Assembly (NCBI RefSeq): GCF_013839445.1
Contig: NZ_JACDIT010000005.1
Coordinates: 1 to 64,000, forward strand
Length of the DNA stretch: 64,000 bases
Source of the DNA: Chthonobacter albigriseus
GTDB lineage: Bacteria; Pseudomonadota; Alphaproteobacteria; Rhizobiales; Pleomorphomonadaceae
Direction of reading: 5' to 3'
Below the pieces are notes generated by a model. That model saw only the letters and a list, made by a program, of their open reading frames with translations. It made no database searches and was not told where the DNA came from. This document shows positions 39,123 through 53,956 of this stretch, in pieces (position 1 is the stretch's first letter; each line of letters begins with the position of its first letter). A program made the position numbers and the translations under genes.

Positions 39123-40286
39123 ATGACCGATCTGAAGGCCAGTCCGCGACGGGCGTCGACACTCGGGATCACCGCGATCGTGATGTTCCTGGCCGTGTTC
39201 ACAGCGGTTTCGCTCGCGTTGCCACACCAGGCCGCAGCTCAGCTGTTCGAGAACCCGCCCCTTTTGCTGCGCCTGTTCGGGGTGAAGAAACGCGAGACTC
39301 CTCCGCAGCAAGGCGGGGCTCGGATCATCCAGGTTCCGAGCGGCGGCAAGGGGCAGGGCTATACCGGTCCGTCGCTCGGGCCGAACGGTCCGGTGATGCC
39401 GCGGATCATCAAGGCGCCGGAACCGGCCCTGCAGATCAAGCCGAAGAACGACGATGCCAAGGTCGTGCTCGTGATCGGGGACGCGTGGGGCGGCAGCCTG
39501 GCGGCGGGGCTGAATGTCGCGTTTGCCGACACGCCGACCGTCAAGATCGAGGCCGCGGCGGTGGAGGGGAGCGGGCTGGCCGATCGCAGCAAGCTCGACT
39601 GGCCGCAGAAGCTGACGGATCGGTTGGCCGCCAAGGACGCCCCGAACGCGGTCGTGGTGATGCTCGGTCCGGCCGATCGGGCGCCGATCCAGGCTGACGG
39701 CCAGGAGGCGGAATTCCGAGGGGCGACGTGGGAAACGGTCTACCGCGCCCGGGCGCAGGCGCTGATCGTGGCGGCCCGGTCGCGCAACATACCCTTGTTC
39801 TGGGTGGGGCTCGTGCCGACTGCCGACTTCGACCAGACGACGGACCTTGCCTATCTCGACGAGCTGATCCGCCAGGAGAACACGGACAATCTCGGCGTCT
39901 ACGTCGACGTCTGGAATGCGTTCGCCGACGCCACCGGCAGCTTCGCGGCGAGCGGACCAGACGTCGAGGGGCAGGTCCGCAAGCTACGGCTGTCGGACGG
40001 ATCCGGGTTCACCAAGTCCGGCAGCCGAAAGCTGGCGTTCTTCGTGGAGCAGGAGATCCGCAAGTGGCTGGAAAGCGGCGCGCCGGGGATCGTGCTGCCG
40101 ACGAACAGCGGATCAGGCCTCGTCGTCTCGCTTGCCGATCCGGAAGCGGACGTCGACGAGGGACTCGCGGCCAACGGACCGCCGCCTGTGCCCAAGGAGG
40201 GAACGGCGCTTCATGCGGTCATCGTCGAAGGAAAGCCAATCCACCCGGTAAACGGCCGGGTGGATGATCTGCGGGTAATTCGCTGA
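39123..40286 (+). CDS. DUF459/SGNH-fold protein lacking catalytic residues
   Basis: The 387-aa protein has a single signal anchor (about 14-38) and an SGNH/GDSL-like fold from about 112 to 312, as in DUF459 proteins of Rhizobiales. The nucleophile position reads GDA (Ala121) where GDS is expected. The block III GxND site reads GPAD (Ala184), and the terminal DxxH site reads DGSG (Gly295). All three key side chains are thus replaced while the fold-forming sequence around them is kept. It is likely a binding or scaffolding pseudo-enzyme in the periplasm, next to a lytic transglycosylase. The reading frame is intact. Confidence 0.8.
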   Translation: MTDLKASPRRASTLGITAIVMFLAVFTAVSLALPHQAAAQLFENPPLLLRLFGVKKRETPPQQGGARIIQVPSGGKGQGYTGPSLGPNGPVMPRIIKAPEPALQIKPKNDDAKVVLVIGDAWGGSLAAGLNVAFADTPTVKIEAAAVEGSGLADRSKLDWPQKLTDRLAAKDAPNAVVVMLGPADRAPIQADGQEAEFRGATWETVYRARAQALIVAARSRNIPLFWVGLVPTADFDQTTDLAYLDELIRQENTDNLGVYVDVWNAFADATGSFAASGPDVEGQVRKLRLSDGSGFTKSGSRKLAFFVEQEIRKWLESGAPGIVLPTNSGSGLVVSLADPEADVDEGLAANGPPPVPKEGTALHAVIVEGKPIHPVNGRVDDLRVIR

Positions 40287-40291
40287 CCGCC

Positions 40292-41725
<1,434 letters not shown>

Positions 41726-41858
41726 CGTCACGCTCCTGGTTCCGTTCGGAGGGGGCCTCACTCGTTCGTCGAGGAGTCCTGGCCCTTGCCGGTGATGTCC
41801 TGCTGGTTGGGTCCGGCCCCACCTCGGTGGCGGGGCCGTGATCGGCTCGCGCCGCGGC

Positions 41859-46598
<4,740 letters not shown>

Positions 46599-47206
46599 AC
46601 TCGTTCTGGAACCTTGCACCATGCAGGGTTCCGGCCAATCCAGCCACCGAAGCCGGCAACTTCCGTTGTCCGGGTCTGGTCCGGCGCGGCGATCCGACCC
46701 TGCTGGCCGGGATTTCGCTACGACGTCCCGCCGTCGGACCCATGCCATCGGCCAGCCGCGTGATCCGTTCCAAAAGGCGGTGATGGGTGTCGCCTCCGCC
46801 AACCGGGTGCAAATCGGTCGACGAAGGGGCGCAAACCCGCCTTGCTATGGCATCTCAACCTTAATCGAGCGAGCCTTCCTGCGCCGCTTGGACCAAGGGC
46901 AGAAGCCTGATCGTTGCGTAGAGACACATTCCCACGCAATACCTGAAACCCTCACACGACCTTCGCGCAACTTAGTTTCGCGTCGATGACAGCCCGACAG
47001 GACCGGGTCCACCCACGTAAATCTATCGCAACGCCGCATGCCTGATGCGTAATACGCATAACCTTCGGTCCCGTCAATCCCGACAGTGACGCTGACCGAT
47101 TTTTTCTCATGCGTCTGAGATGTGCATTCTCTCTCGGTGCTGCCGCAGCGAAGGGCGGTCCGCAGGTGACTTCTCGGACGTGATCGCATCGGATAAAGAC
47201 ATCGGC
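46599..47206. other. Divergent intergenic region between gltB and threonine aldolase
   Basis: This 608-bp gap contains no ORF with coding character. It is less GC-rich than its surroundings on the right half. A 15-bp palindrome lies at 47045-47059. I found no clear core promoter for either gene and no riboswitch I recognise. Confidence 0.5.
47045..47059. promoter_or_regulatory. 15-bp palindrome, candidate operator
   Basis: ATGCGTA-A-TACGCAT is perfectly symmetric around a central A. It lies 148 bp before the threonine aldolase start and 447 bp before gltB, in an AT-richer patch. The binder is unknown. Confidence 0.4.
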
Positions 47207-48274
47207 ATGAACTTTTCAAGCGACAATTGGGCGGGTGCGTCGGCTCCCGTGGCCGCGGCCCTCAACGCGGTCAACCACGGACTCGCCGCTGCCTATGGAG
47301 CGGACGACACGACGCGGACCGTTTCAGACTGGTTCGCGGAAATCTTCGAGCGCCCGGTCACCGTGTTCTTCGTTTCCACCGGGACGGCGGCGAACTCGCT
47401 GGCGCTCGCCAGCGTCATGCGACCGGGTGGGGCGGTGATCTGTCATCGCAATGCGCACGTCGCGGTGGACGAGGGTGGCGCGCCGGAGTTTTTCAGCGGC
47501 GGTGCGAAGCTGGTGCCGGTTGACAGCGCGCGCGGCAAGTTGACACCGGAGGGTGTCCGTTCGGCGATCGCCCGGTTCCAGCCTCCCGCCGTCCATCACG
47601 GACGGCCGGTGGCGGTGAGCCTGACCCAGGCAACCGAATGGGGGACGGTTTACTCACCGGCCGAAGTGGCCGCGATCGCGGGGATCGCGCATCAAGCCGG
47701 GCTCAAGGTCCACATGGACGGGGCACGCTTTGCGAATGCGCTCGTCTCGCTCAACGTGACCGCGGCCGAGATGACCTGGAAGGCCGGGGTGGACATGCTC
47801 TCCTTCGGGGGCACCAAGAACGGCTGCTGGTGTGCGGAAGCGGTCATCCTGTTCGATCCGCAGAGCGCTGACGACTTCGCCTACGCGCGCAAGCGAGCGG
47901 GGCAGCTGTTCTCCAAGAGCCGCTTCGTTGCAGCCCAGTTCCAGGGGTACTTCGACCGGGGTCATTGGCTGGACAACGCCGTCCATGCAAACGCAATGGC
48001 CGGCCGCCTTGCCGCGGGCATCTCTGCTGCCCCGGGAGCCCGCGTGCTGTTCCAGCCGGAAGCGAACGAGGTGTTTGCGATCTGGTCTGCGAAGACGTCG
48101 CAGGCGCTGAAGGCGGCGGGCGCGCTCTTCTACGAATGGCCGGCGGATGGACTTCCCCCGGCAGACGTGCCCGGAGAAGGCGAAGTCCTCGTCCGTCTCG
48201 TCACCAGCTTCGCCACAACGAAGCACGACGTGGCCGAGTTCATCCGGGTTCTGATGACGGGTTCAGCCGTCTGA
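47207..48274 (+). CDS. ltaE: Low-specificity L-threonine aldolase
   Basis: The 355-aa fold-type I PLP enzyme splits threonine or allo-threonine into glycine and acetaldehyde. It starts with FSSDNWAGA-like family sequence, has the PLP-contact STGTAANSLAL, the VHMDGARFANAL aspartate and arginine, and the Schiff-base lysine in SFGGTKNG. The start is set at MNFSSDNW; the open frame extends 29 codons upstream but with no family similarity. The ribosome-binding site is weak. A stem-loop follows the stop. Confidence 0.94.
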   Translation: MNFSSDNWAGASAPVAAALNAVNHGLAAAYGADDTTRTVSDWFAEIFERPVTVFFVSTGTAANSLALASVMRPGGAVICHRNAHVAVDEGGAPEFFSGGAKLVPVDSARGKLTPEGVRSAIARFQPPAVHHGRPVAVSLTQATEWGTVYSPAEVAAIAGIAHQAGLKVHMDGARFANALVSLNVTAAEMTWKAGVDMLSFGGTKNGCWCAEAVILFDPQSADDFAYARKRAGQLFSKSRFVAAQFQGYFDRGHWLDNAVHANAMAGRLAAGISAAPGARVLFQPEANEVFAIWSAKTSQALKAAGALFYEWPADGLPPADVPGEGEVLVRLVTSFATTKHDVAEFIRVLMTGSAV

Positions 48275-48275
48275 G

Positions 48276-48307
48276 GCTTACTCATTTTAAACTGAAATGA
48301 GCTTGCC
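48276..48307 (+). terminator. Hairpin after ltaE
   Basis: CTCATTT (48281-48287) pairs with AAATGAG (48295-48301) around a 7-nt loop, and outer GGC/GCC arms extend it. No T tract follows, so termination would be weak. Confidence 0.4.
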
Positions 48308-48460
48308 TTGCCATTAATGATACTTAGCCCTCACCGAAGCAACGCTCAGATCGACTTTGATTTTGACTATTTTTACAGCAGACAGGGCTCGGTAGAATTC
48401 TAGGTTCATTTACTTGTCTTCGGCAATCATCCCTTCCGAGAGCTAGGGTGGGGAGATCCG

Positions 48461-49459
48461 ATGTCCTTTTTCCGCTATGCAAGCGCGTTTTCCGTGCTTC
48501 TTGTTTCAACGGTTTGGCCTGCATGGGCCACATCGTCGCTGGAAGACTTCAAGCGTCCGACCACGATACCGTTCCCCGCGGACAACCCGTATACGCCGGA
48601 AAAGGCCGCGCTCGGGAAGGCATTGTTCTTCGAACCCCGCCTGTCAGGGGCGGAGAACATGACCTGCGCGTCGTGTCACAATCCCTCCTTCGGCTGGGAA
48701 GTGCCGGTGGAGACCGCAGTCGGCTCCCAGAACACCCGCCTCGGCCGTCAAGCGCCTACCGTGCTTGGCTCGGCTTGGATCCATCCATTCTTCTGGGACG
48801 GCCGGGCGGCCACGGCGGAAGCCCAGGCCAAGGGGCCGATCGAATCGCCGGCGGAGATGAACCTTCCGCTCGAAGTCGCAGTACAGCGGTTGTCGGCGAT
48901 CAAGGGCTATTCGGCCTGGTTCGACCAGGTGTTCCCCGGCACGTCCGTCACGCCAGACACCATCGTAGCGGCGATCGCCACCTTCGAACGGACAGTCGTG
49001 CCGAGCTATGCCCCATTCGATGCGTGGGTGGACGGGGATGCCGACGCAATCTCGGATTCGGCTAAACGCGGCTTCGACCTTTTCGTCGGCAAAGCGCGAT
49101 GCGCAGGCTGTCACACCGGCTGGAACTTCACGGACAACAAGTTCCACGACATCGGGACGACAGATGCCGATCCGGGCCGCGGCACCTTCGAGCCGGCCAA
49201 TCCCAAGGCCCAGTTCGCTTTCAAAACGCCCAGCCTGCGCGACATCGCCCAGCGCGGGCCTTACATGCACAACGGCAAGGTGCCGACACTGCAGGCGGCG
49301 GTCGAACACTACCTGTCGGGCGGCATCGACCGGCCTTCCCGATCGAGCCTGATGGCTCCGGTGGATCTCACGGCCGCCGACATCCAGGACCTCGTCGAGT
49401 TCCTGCACTCCCTGACCGGCTCGCGGCAGGTCGTCGCCCTTCCCGTGCTGCCGAACTGA
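48461..49459 (+). CDS. Di-haem cytochrome c peroxidase / MauG family protein
   Basis: The 332-aa protein has a Sec signal (cleavage near ATA, residue 24) and two haem c sites: C69-x-x-C72-H73 (CASCH) and C214-x-x-C217-H218 (CAGCH). The YMHNGKVPTLQAAVEHY stretch with its methionine or tyrosine axial-ligand region is typical of the family. It would reduce peroxide in the periplasm or oxidise a partner protein as MauG does. No mau genes are nearby. GGGGAG precedes the ATG. The broken chemoreceptor gene starts 8 bp after its stop, suggesting one operon. Confidence 0.9.
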   Translation: MSFFRYASAFSVLLVSTVWPAWATSSLEDFKRPTTIPFPADNPYTPEKAALGKALFFEPRLSGAENMTCASCHNPSFGWEVPVETAVGSQNTRLGRQAPTVLGSAWIHPFFWDGRAATAEAQAKGPIESPAEMNLPLEVAVQRLSAIKGYSAWFDQVFPGTSVTPDTIVAAIATFERTVVPSYAPFDAWVDGDADAISDSAKRGFDLFVGKARCAGCHTGWNFTDNKFHDIGTTDADPGRGTFEPANPKAQFAFKTPSLRDIAQRGPYMHNGKVPTLQAAVEHYLSGGIDRPSRSSLMAPVDLTAADIQDLVEFLHSLTGSRQVVALPVLPN

Positions 49460-49467
49460 GGCCCGCC

Positions 49468-51130
49468 ATGAGCATCTTCCAACGTATCTTTCTGTGCTTC
49501 CTCGTGTGCGTCGGCATCGGCTCCGCGCTCAACGCGGTCTTCGTCTGGCAGATCTGGACGGTCAGCGCCGACACAGCGAACGCGACCACAACGCCGCTCG
49601 AACAGGTCGATGCCGCCCACCGGATCGCGGAACGGTTCACGACGATCCATGCCCAGCTCGAGGATGTGACAGAAGGCATACGCTTCACGGACAGCAAGGC
49701 GTCGCTCGGCGCCTTCAATGCCGCGGTGAATGACCTTCAGCGGCAGGTCGAGCGTCTGGCGGCGACGCCGCTCTCACCCGAGGCGCTCGCCCGGCTGAAC
49801 CATGCCCGGTCGACTCTCGACGCCTGGTTGGCGGACAGCCGCGTTTTGATGGGTGAGGCTCCTGCCACCGCCGTGGTCGCGCCGCATGTGCAGACAGACG
49901 CAGCGGGAAGCAGCCATCGATGCCGACCTGCAGTTCCTGATCGGCGAGTCGATCGCGGCAGCCGAGCAGACCGGTGCGGAGGTTCGCGACCACGCCGCTT
50001 TCGCCTTCTGGCTGGCCGTCGGCGGTTCGGTCGCGGCCGTTGTCGCAGGTCTCTCACTCACGGTTGCGGCAGCCCTGTCGATCACGCGCCCTATGATCGG
50101 ACTTCAACGTGCGATGAGCGGGATCGCGGACGGGCAGCTCGAGACGGAGGTTCCCGGCGGCACCCGCAAGGACGAGATCGGGTCGATGGCGCGGGCGCTC
50201 GACGTTCTCCGGCGCAGCGCCGTGGACCTGCGCAGTCTGCAGTCCAACCAGCAGGCCGAACGTCAGCGTGCGGAGGTCGAACGACAGTCGCTTCTGGCGC
50301 GTGTAGCCAACGAGTTCGAGTCCAAGGTTGGAAGTGTCATCTCCGATGTGGAACGGCAGTTGGCGCAGATGTCGGACATGTCGGCCTCCATGGGCCGATC
50401 CGCTGGCGTAACCGACTCCAAGGCGGACGGGGCGGGGCAGGTCGCAGCCACCGCCAACGCGAACGTCAGTGCCGTTGCGGCTGCGGCGAACGAGATGGCG
50501 GCGTCAGCCCGGGAGATCACCGACCGGACCGCGCATTCGCGCAGCCTTGTGACGGGCACGACCGATATCGTCGCCGGTTCTTCATCGGCAATCAGCCTGC
50601 TGGTCGCGACCTCGCAGCGGATCGGCGAGATGGCCGGCCTTATCAGCGACATCGCCGACCAGACCAATCTGCTTGCGCTCAATGCGACCATCGAGGCTGC
50701 ACGCGCGGGCGAGGCAGGGCGAGGATTCGCGGTGGTCGCCGCCGAGGTGAAGTCGCTGGCCGATCAGACCCGCCGGGCAACGGAAGCGATCGGCTCCAGC
50801 ATTTCGCAGGTTAGAACCGCCACCGGCGAGGTGGTCGACGTCATGGACAAGATCCGCAGTTCGATCGGTGCGCTGGGCGATTCCGCGAGCGAGGTGGAGC
50901 AGGCCATGAAGCTGCAGTTGGATGCCACCGACGAGATCGCTCGGAGCATCGACGAGGCATCCCGTGGAACGCGCAGCCTGGAGTCGACCCTCGGTGAGGT
51001 CCGATCGACCTTCCAAGACGTCTGCGAGGGATCAAGGAACATCGCCGATGTCGTCCACAGCCTGGAGGGGTCGGTCGTTCGCCTGAAGTCCGACGCGGCG
51101 GCTTTCACGGGGTCCATCCGCGCCGCATGA
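49468..51130 (+). pseudogene. Methyl-accepting chemotaxis protein broken by a 4-bp duplication
   Basis: The gene begins at 49468 with a transmembrane helix (MSIFQRIFLCFLVCVGIG...) and a periplasmic domain, then loses frame near 49895. The other frame carries a second transmembrane helix (about 50006-50090), a HAMP domain ([18 protein letters not shown]) and a complete signalling domain with the [35 protein letters not shown] hairpin. At 49892-49899 the tetranucleotide AGAC occurs twice in tandem. Deleting one copy restores a single frame of 552 aa that reads smoothly through [16 protein letters not shown] sequencing error is possible, but a 4-bp slippage mutation fits exactly. Confidence 0.85.
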
Positions 51131-51152
51131 TCGCCATGGTGCGCAAAAGAAG

Positions 51153-51177
51153 AGGTGCCCGGTTCGGCCGGGCACCT
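51153..51177 (-). terminator. Terminator after hsp20
   Basis: A perfect 10-bp GC stem (51153-51162 with 51168-51177) has a 5-nt TTCGG loop. On the minus strand it is followed by CTTCTTTTG. It lies 30 bp past the hsp20 stop and 23 bp past the chemoreceptor stop, so it may serve both. Confidence 0.8.
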
Positions 51178-51206
51178 CCCTATCTGTTTTCTGGTTGTCG
51201 AAGCCG

Positions 51207-51677
51207 TTAGTTGACGGTGGTCGACGCCTCGATCTGGCGAAGGCCGTCGGCCTTGCCGATCGGGATCTGGCGGGACTTCTTCTCCTCGGGAATCTCGCGT
51301 GCGAGGTCGATATGAAGGAGACCGTTCTCGAGGCTGGCGCCCTTGACTTCCACATGGTCGGCAAGCTGGAACCGGCGCTCGAAAGCCCGCGATGCGATGC
51401 CACGATAGAGAACCTCGGCGGTCTTCTCTTCGCTGGCAGGCTTCTTTTCACCCTTGACCGTCAAGGTGTTCTCGCGCGCCTCGATCGAGAGGTCGGCGTC
51501 GGAGAAGCCGGCGACGGCGATGGTGATGCGATAGGCGTTCTCACCGGTCCGCTCGATGTTGTAGGGCGGATAGGTCTGGGCGCCTCCGTCGCTCGCACCC
51601 AACTGGTCGAGCATGGAGAAAAGCCGGTCGAAGCCGACTGTGGAACGATAGAGCGGTGTGAAATCCACGTGACGCAT
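51207..51677 (-). CDS. Small heat-shock protein Hsp20 (IbpA type)
   Basis: The 156-aa chaperone binds unfolding proteins as a large oligomer. It starts MRHVDFTPLYRSTVGFDRLFSMLD as class A rhizobial Hsps do, has the alpha-crystallin domain (about 35-130, with NAYRITIAVAGF and FERRFQLADHV), the GLLHIDLAREIPE strand with the conserved hydrophobic pattern, and a C-terminal IPI tail motif (RQIPIG). The start at 51677 has GGAGGA 8 nt upstream. I looked for a ROSE-type thermometer in the leader and could not identify one. Confidence 0.95.
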   Translation of the reverse strand: MRHVDFTPLYRSTVGFDRLFSMLDQLGASDGGAQTYPPYNIERTGENAYRITIAVAGFSDADLSIEARENTLTVKGEKKPASEEKTAEVLYRGIASRAFERRFQLADHVEVKGASLENGLLHIDLAREIPEEKKSRQIPIGKADGLRQIEASTTVN

Positions 51678-51909
51678 GGAAAAGTCCTCCTGTGAGCGAC
51701 GATTCGCGTGTTCAGCGTCTCCACTGCCTGTGAACGCCATGATGGCCGTTCCCGGCGGAGAGCCGGCGGACCCCGATCGGGCGCCCGCATCGCTGATGTG
51801 TGGATGGTTTTCCGGGCTTTCAAGGGTGGGGTCAGCGTCGCCGGCATGGCCGATTGCAGTGTCCGCCGGTGCCCGCTACTCATCGGCAAGCCGATCTGGA
51901 CGGGCCTTG

Positions 51910-52857
51910 ATGGATCTCCTCGACCTGCCTGAAAACCCGATACCGACGGGAACCACGCTCCACCGTCTGGTGGCCGACGACGGCGTTGCGCTTCGTGCGG
52001 CGCGTTTCCCCGTGCTTTCGGGTCCCGCCAAGGGGACAGTCTGCCTGTTCCAGGGGCGGGGCGAGCAGATCGAGAAGTACTTCCATGTGGTCGAGAAGCT
52101 GAGGGCCCGTGGGTTCGCCGTGGCGACCCTCGACTGGCGTGGGCAGGGCGGATCCCAGCGTCTTCTGCCCCATGCCCGCAAGGGGCACGTTCCCGATTTC
52201 CGTCACTATGAGCGGGACCTGACGGCCTTCCGCCGGCAACTCGTGCTGCCGGACTGCCCACCACCCTACTACGGGCTCGCCCATTCGATGGGCGGGACCG
52301 TTCTCCTGGAAGCCTCGCCGCGGCTTCCGCCCTGGATGCGGCGGCTGGTGCTTTCGGCGCCCTTCCTCGACTTCGCCCCGCCACTCCGGCGCAAGCCGAT
52401 CCGCCGACTGTCAGCGCTTCTCTGCATGGTCGGCTTGGGTCGGGCGATGATCCCGGGAGCCACCAAGAAGCTGGCGGTGGTCCGGGATTTCGAGGACAAC
52501 CCGCTGACATCCGACGCGCGGCTGTTCGCCATGATGATGACGGTGACGGGCAAGCGGCCCGACCTCGGTATCGGGCCGCCGACAAACCGCTGGATCCATG
52601 CAGCCGCCAAGGCGATCGACCGGATGGAGGCGGCCCACTTTCCCGGCACCGTTCCGCTGCCGGTCATGATCATCAATCCCGGCCAGGATCAGCTGGTTTC
52701 GCCCTATGCCAACGAGACGATGGCGCGCAGGTTGCGCTCCTGCGCCTATGTGTACGTGCCGGGAGCCCGCCATGAGATCATGATGGAGCGACCGATCTAC
52801 CAGGATCAGTTCTGGGCAGCCTTTGACGCGTTCGTACCCGGCTCGGACGAAAGCTGA
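51910..52857 (+). CDS. Lysophospholipase / monoacylglycerol lipase-like alpha/beta hydrolase
   Basis: The 315-aa protein has the triad of serine hydrolases: Ser126 in GLAHSMGG, an aspartate in NPGQDQLVSP, and the histidine in GARHEIMMERP. The order and the LDWRGQGGSQR motif match the PldB/YtpA group that hydrolyses lysophospholipids or monoglycerides. No signal peptide is visible. The ATG at 51910 is the first methionine giving a family-like N-terminus; the frame is open back to 51676. hisN is convergent 4 bp away. Confidence 0.88.
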   Translation: MDLLDLPENPIPTGTTLHRLVADDGVALRAARFPVLSGPAKGTVCLFQGRGEQIEKYFHVVEKLRARGFAVATLDWRGQGGSQRLLPHARKGHVPDFRHYERDLTAFRRQLVLPDCPPPYYGLAHSMGGTVLLEASPRLPPWMRRLVLSAPFLDFAPPLRRKPIRRLSALLCMVGLGRAMIPGATKKLAVVRDFEDNPLTSDARLFAMMMTVTGKRPDLGIGPPTNRWIHAAAKAIDRMEAAHFPGTVPLPVMIINPGQDQLVSPYANETMARRLRSCAYVYVPGARHEIMMERPIYQDQFWAAFDAFVPGSDES

Positions 52858-52861
52858 CGGC

Positions 52862-53644
52862 TCAGCCGGCAAGCCGGCGCAGAACCTCCTCGTGAAGCGA
52901 CGGGTCGCCACTCGCGACCACCTGGCCGCCATCGATCGCCGAACCGCCCTGCCAGTTGGTGACGACGCCGCCTGCTCCTTCGATGACCGGGATCAGCGGC
53001 ATGATGTCGAACGTCTTCAGCCCGGACTCGATGACGATGTCCACGTGGCCGCCCGCGAGCATGCAATAGGCGTAGCAGTCGCAGCTGTAGCGCGTCAGGC
53101 GCACACCGGTTTCCACGCGGTCATAGGCGGCCCGCTCGTCGTCCTTGAAAAGCGTCGGACTGGTCGTGAAGAGCGTGGCCTCCGCGATGGAGGGGCACGG
53201 CCGCGTGCGCAGGACCGCTTCGCCAGCGGGCCCCGCGTAGGTGCTCGTCCGGCCATCGCCGATGAACCGTTCGCCGATGAAGGGCTGGGACATCATCCCG
53301 TAGATCGGACGACCGCCCTTCTTCAACCCTACCAGCGTGCCCCAGACCGGAACGCCGGAGATGAACGCGCGGGTGCCGTCGATCGGATCGATCACCCAGA
53401 CATACTCCGCCGAGCCGCTGTCGTCGCCGAACTCCTCGCCCAGGATGCCATGGTCCGGGAAGCGGGCGCCGATATGGCGGCGGATCACCTGTTCGGCCGC
53501 GCGGTCGGCCGCCGTCACCGGGTCGAAGGCATCCACCTCCTTGTTGTCGATCGTCATCCGAGTCCGGAAGTGCGGGAGAATGACGGCCCCCGAAAGATCA
53601 GCTAGCTCCGTGAAAAATGCAGACCAGTCGTCGCGTTCCTGCAT
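52862..53644 (-). CDS. hisN: Histidinol-phosphatase, inositol monophosphatase family
   Basis: This 260-aa metal-dependent phosphatase belongs to the IMPase group and matches the HisN branch that completes histidine synthesis in Hyphomicrobiales. Metal-site motifs are GEEFGDD (about 69), DPIDGTRAFISG (about 86-97) and FDIMPLIPVIEGAGG (about 213). SuhB-like inositol monophosphatase activity is the main alternative. The neighbouring N-formylglutamate amidohydrolase, cpdR and suhB-type sRNA repeat a gene order common in the order. Confidence 0.9.
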   Translation of the reverse strand: MQERDDWSAFFTELADLSGAVILPHFRTRMTIDNKEVDAFDPVTAADRAAEQVIRRHIGARFPDHGILGEEFGDDSGSAEYVWVIDPIDGTRAFISGVPVWGTLVGLKKGGRPIYGMMSQPFIGERFIGDGRTSTYAGPAGEAVLRTRPCPSIAEATLFTTSPTLFKDDERAAYDRVETGVRLTRYSCDCYAYCMLAGGHVDIVIESGLKTFDIMPLIPVIEGAGGVVTNWQGGSAIDGGQVVASGDPSLHEEVLRRLAG

Positions 53645-53805
53645 AGCGGAAGTGCCTCGTCCTGTGTTGAAGCCTTCGGTTGGGTATGCCCAACGTCGGG
53701 TATGGCATTATAAAATCGAGCTTTTTGCCATCGAGCGGGTGGCGTGCGTCGCAGGAGGGCTCGGACCTGCAACGTTTCCGCGACATTCTGTCAGGACCGG
53801 CATGC

Positions 53806-53834
53806 TTGACGACCGTGCAGTGCAGCGGCAAATT
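53806..53834 (+). promoter_or_regulatory. Promoter of suhB-type sRNA copy 1
   Basis: TTGACG (53806-53811) and CAAATT (53829-53834) are separated by 17 bp. The implied start near 53841 coincides with the first hairpin of the sRNA. Confidence 0.55.
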
Positions 53835-53839
53835 GTTGC

Positions 53840-53922
53840 GGTGCGATACAGCTTGTATCGCCTGCCCTCCTTGGGCGTTTCCTCCCTAAGACTTAGGCCG
53901 CCGCACCGCGACGGCCTTTTTT
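53840..53922 (+). ncRNA. suhB/MmgR-type small RNA, copy 1
   Basis: The RNA begins with hairpin GCGATAC-agct-TGTATCGC (53843-53861). The invariant single-stranded core CCTCCTTGGGCGTTTCCTCC follows, then an intrinsic terminator, GGCCG ... CGGCC with a T6 tail (53896-53922). This is the layout of the alphaproteobacterial suhB family, called MmgR in Sinorhizobium meliloti, a trans-acting sRNA linked to carbon storage. The core is rich in CU and resembles an anti-Shine-Dalgarno binder. It lies next to an IMPase-family gene, the context that gave the family its name. Confidence 0.88.
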
Positions 53923-53956
53923 CTTTCCGTCGAGGGAGCCGCACGGCCGTCCGAGC

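Noticed and set aside
49880..49905. Programmed ribosomal frameshift in the chemoreceptor gene
   Set aside because: There is no slippery heptamer or downstream pseudoknot, and chemoreceptors are not known to use one. The tandem AGAC explains the shift better.
51678..51760. ROSE or fourU RNA thermometer ahead of hsp20
   Set aside because: The leader lacks the conserved ROSE element next to the ribosome-binding site, and the U-rich stretch lies after the Shine-Dalgarno with no convincing pairing.
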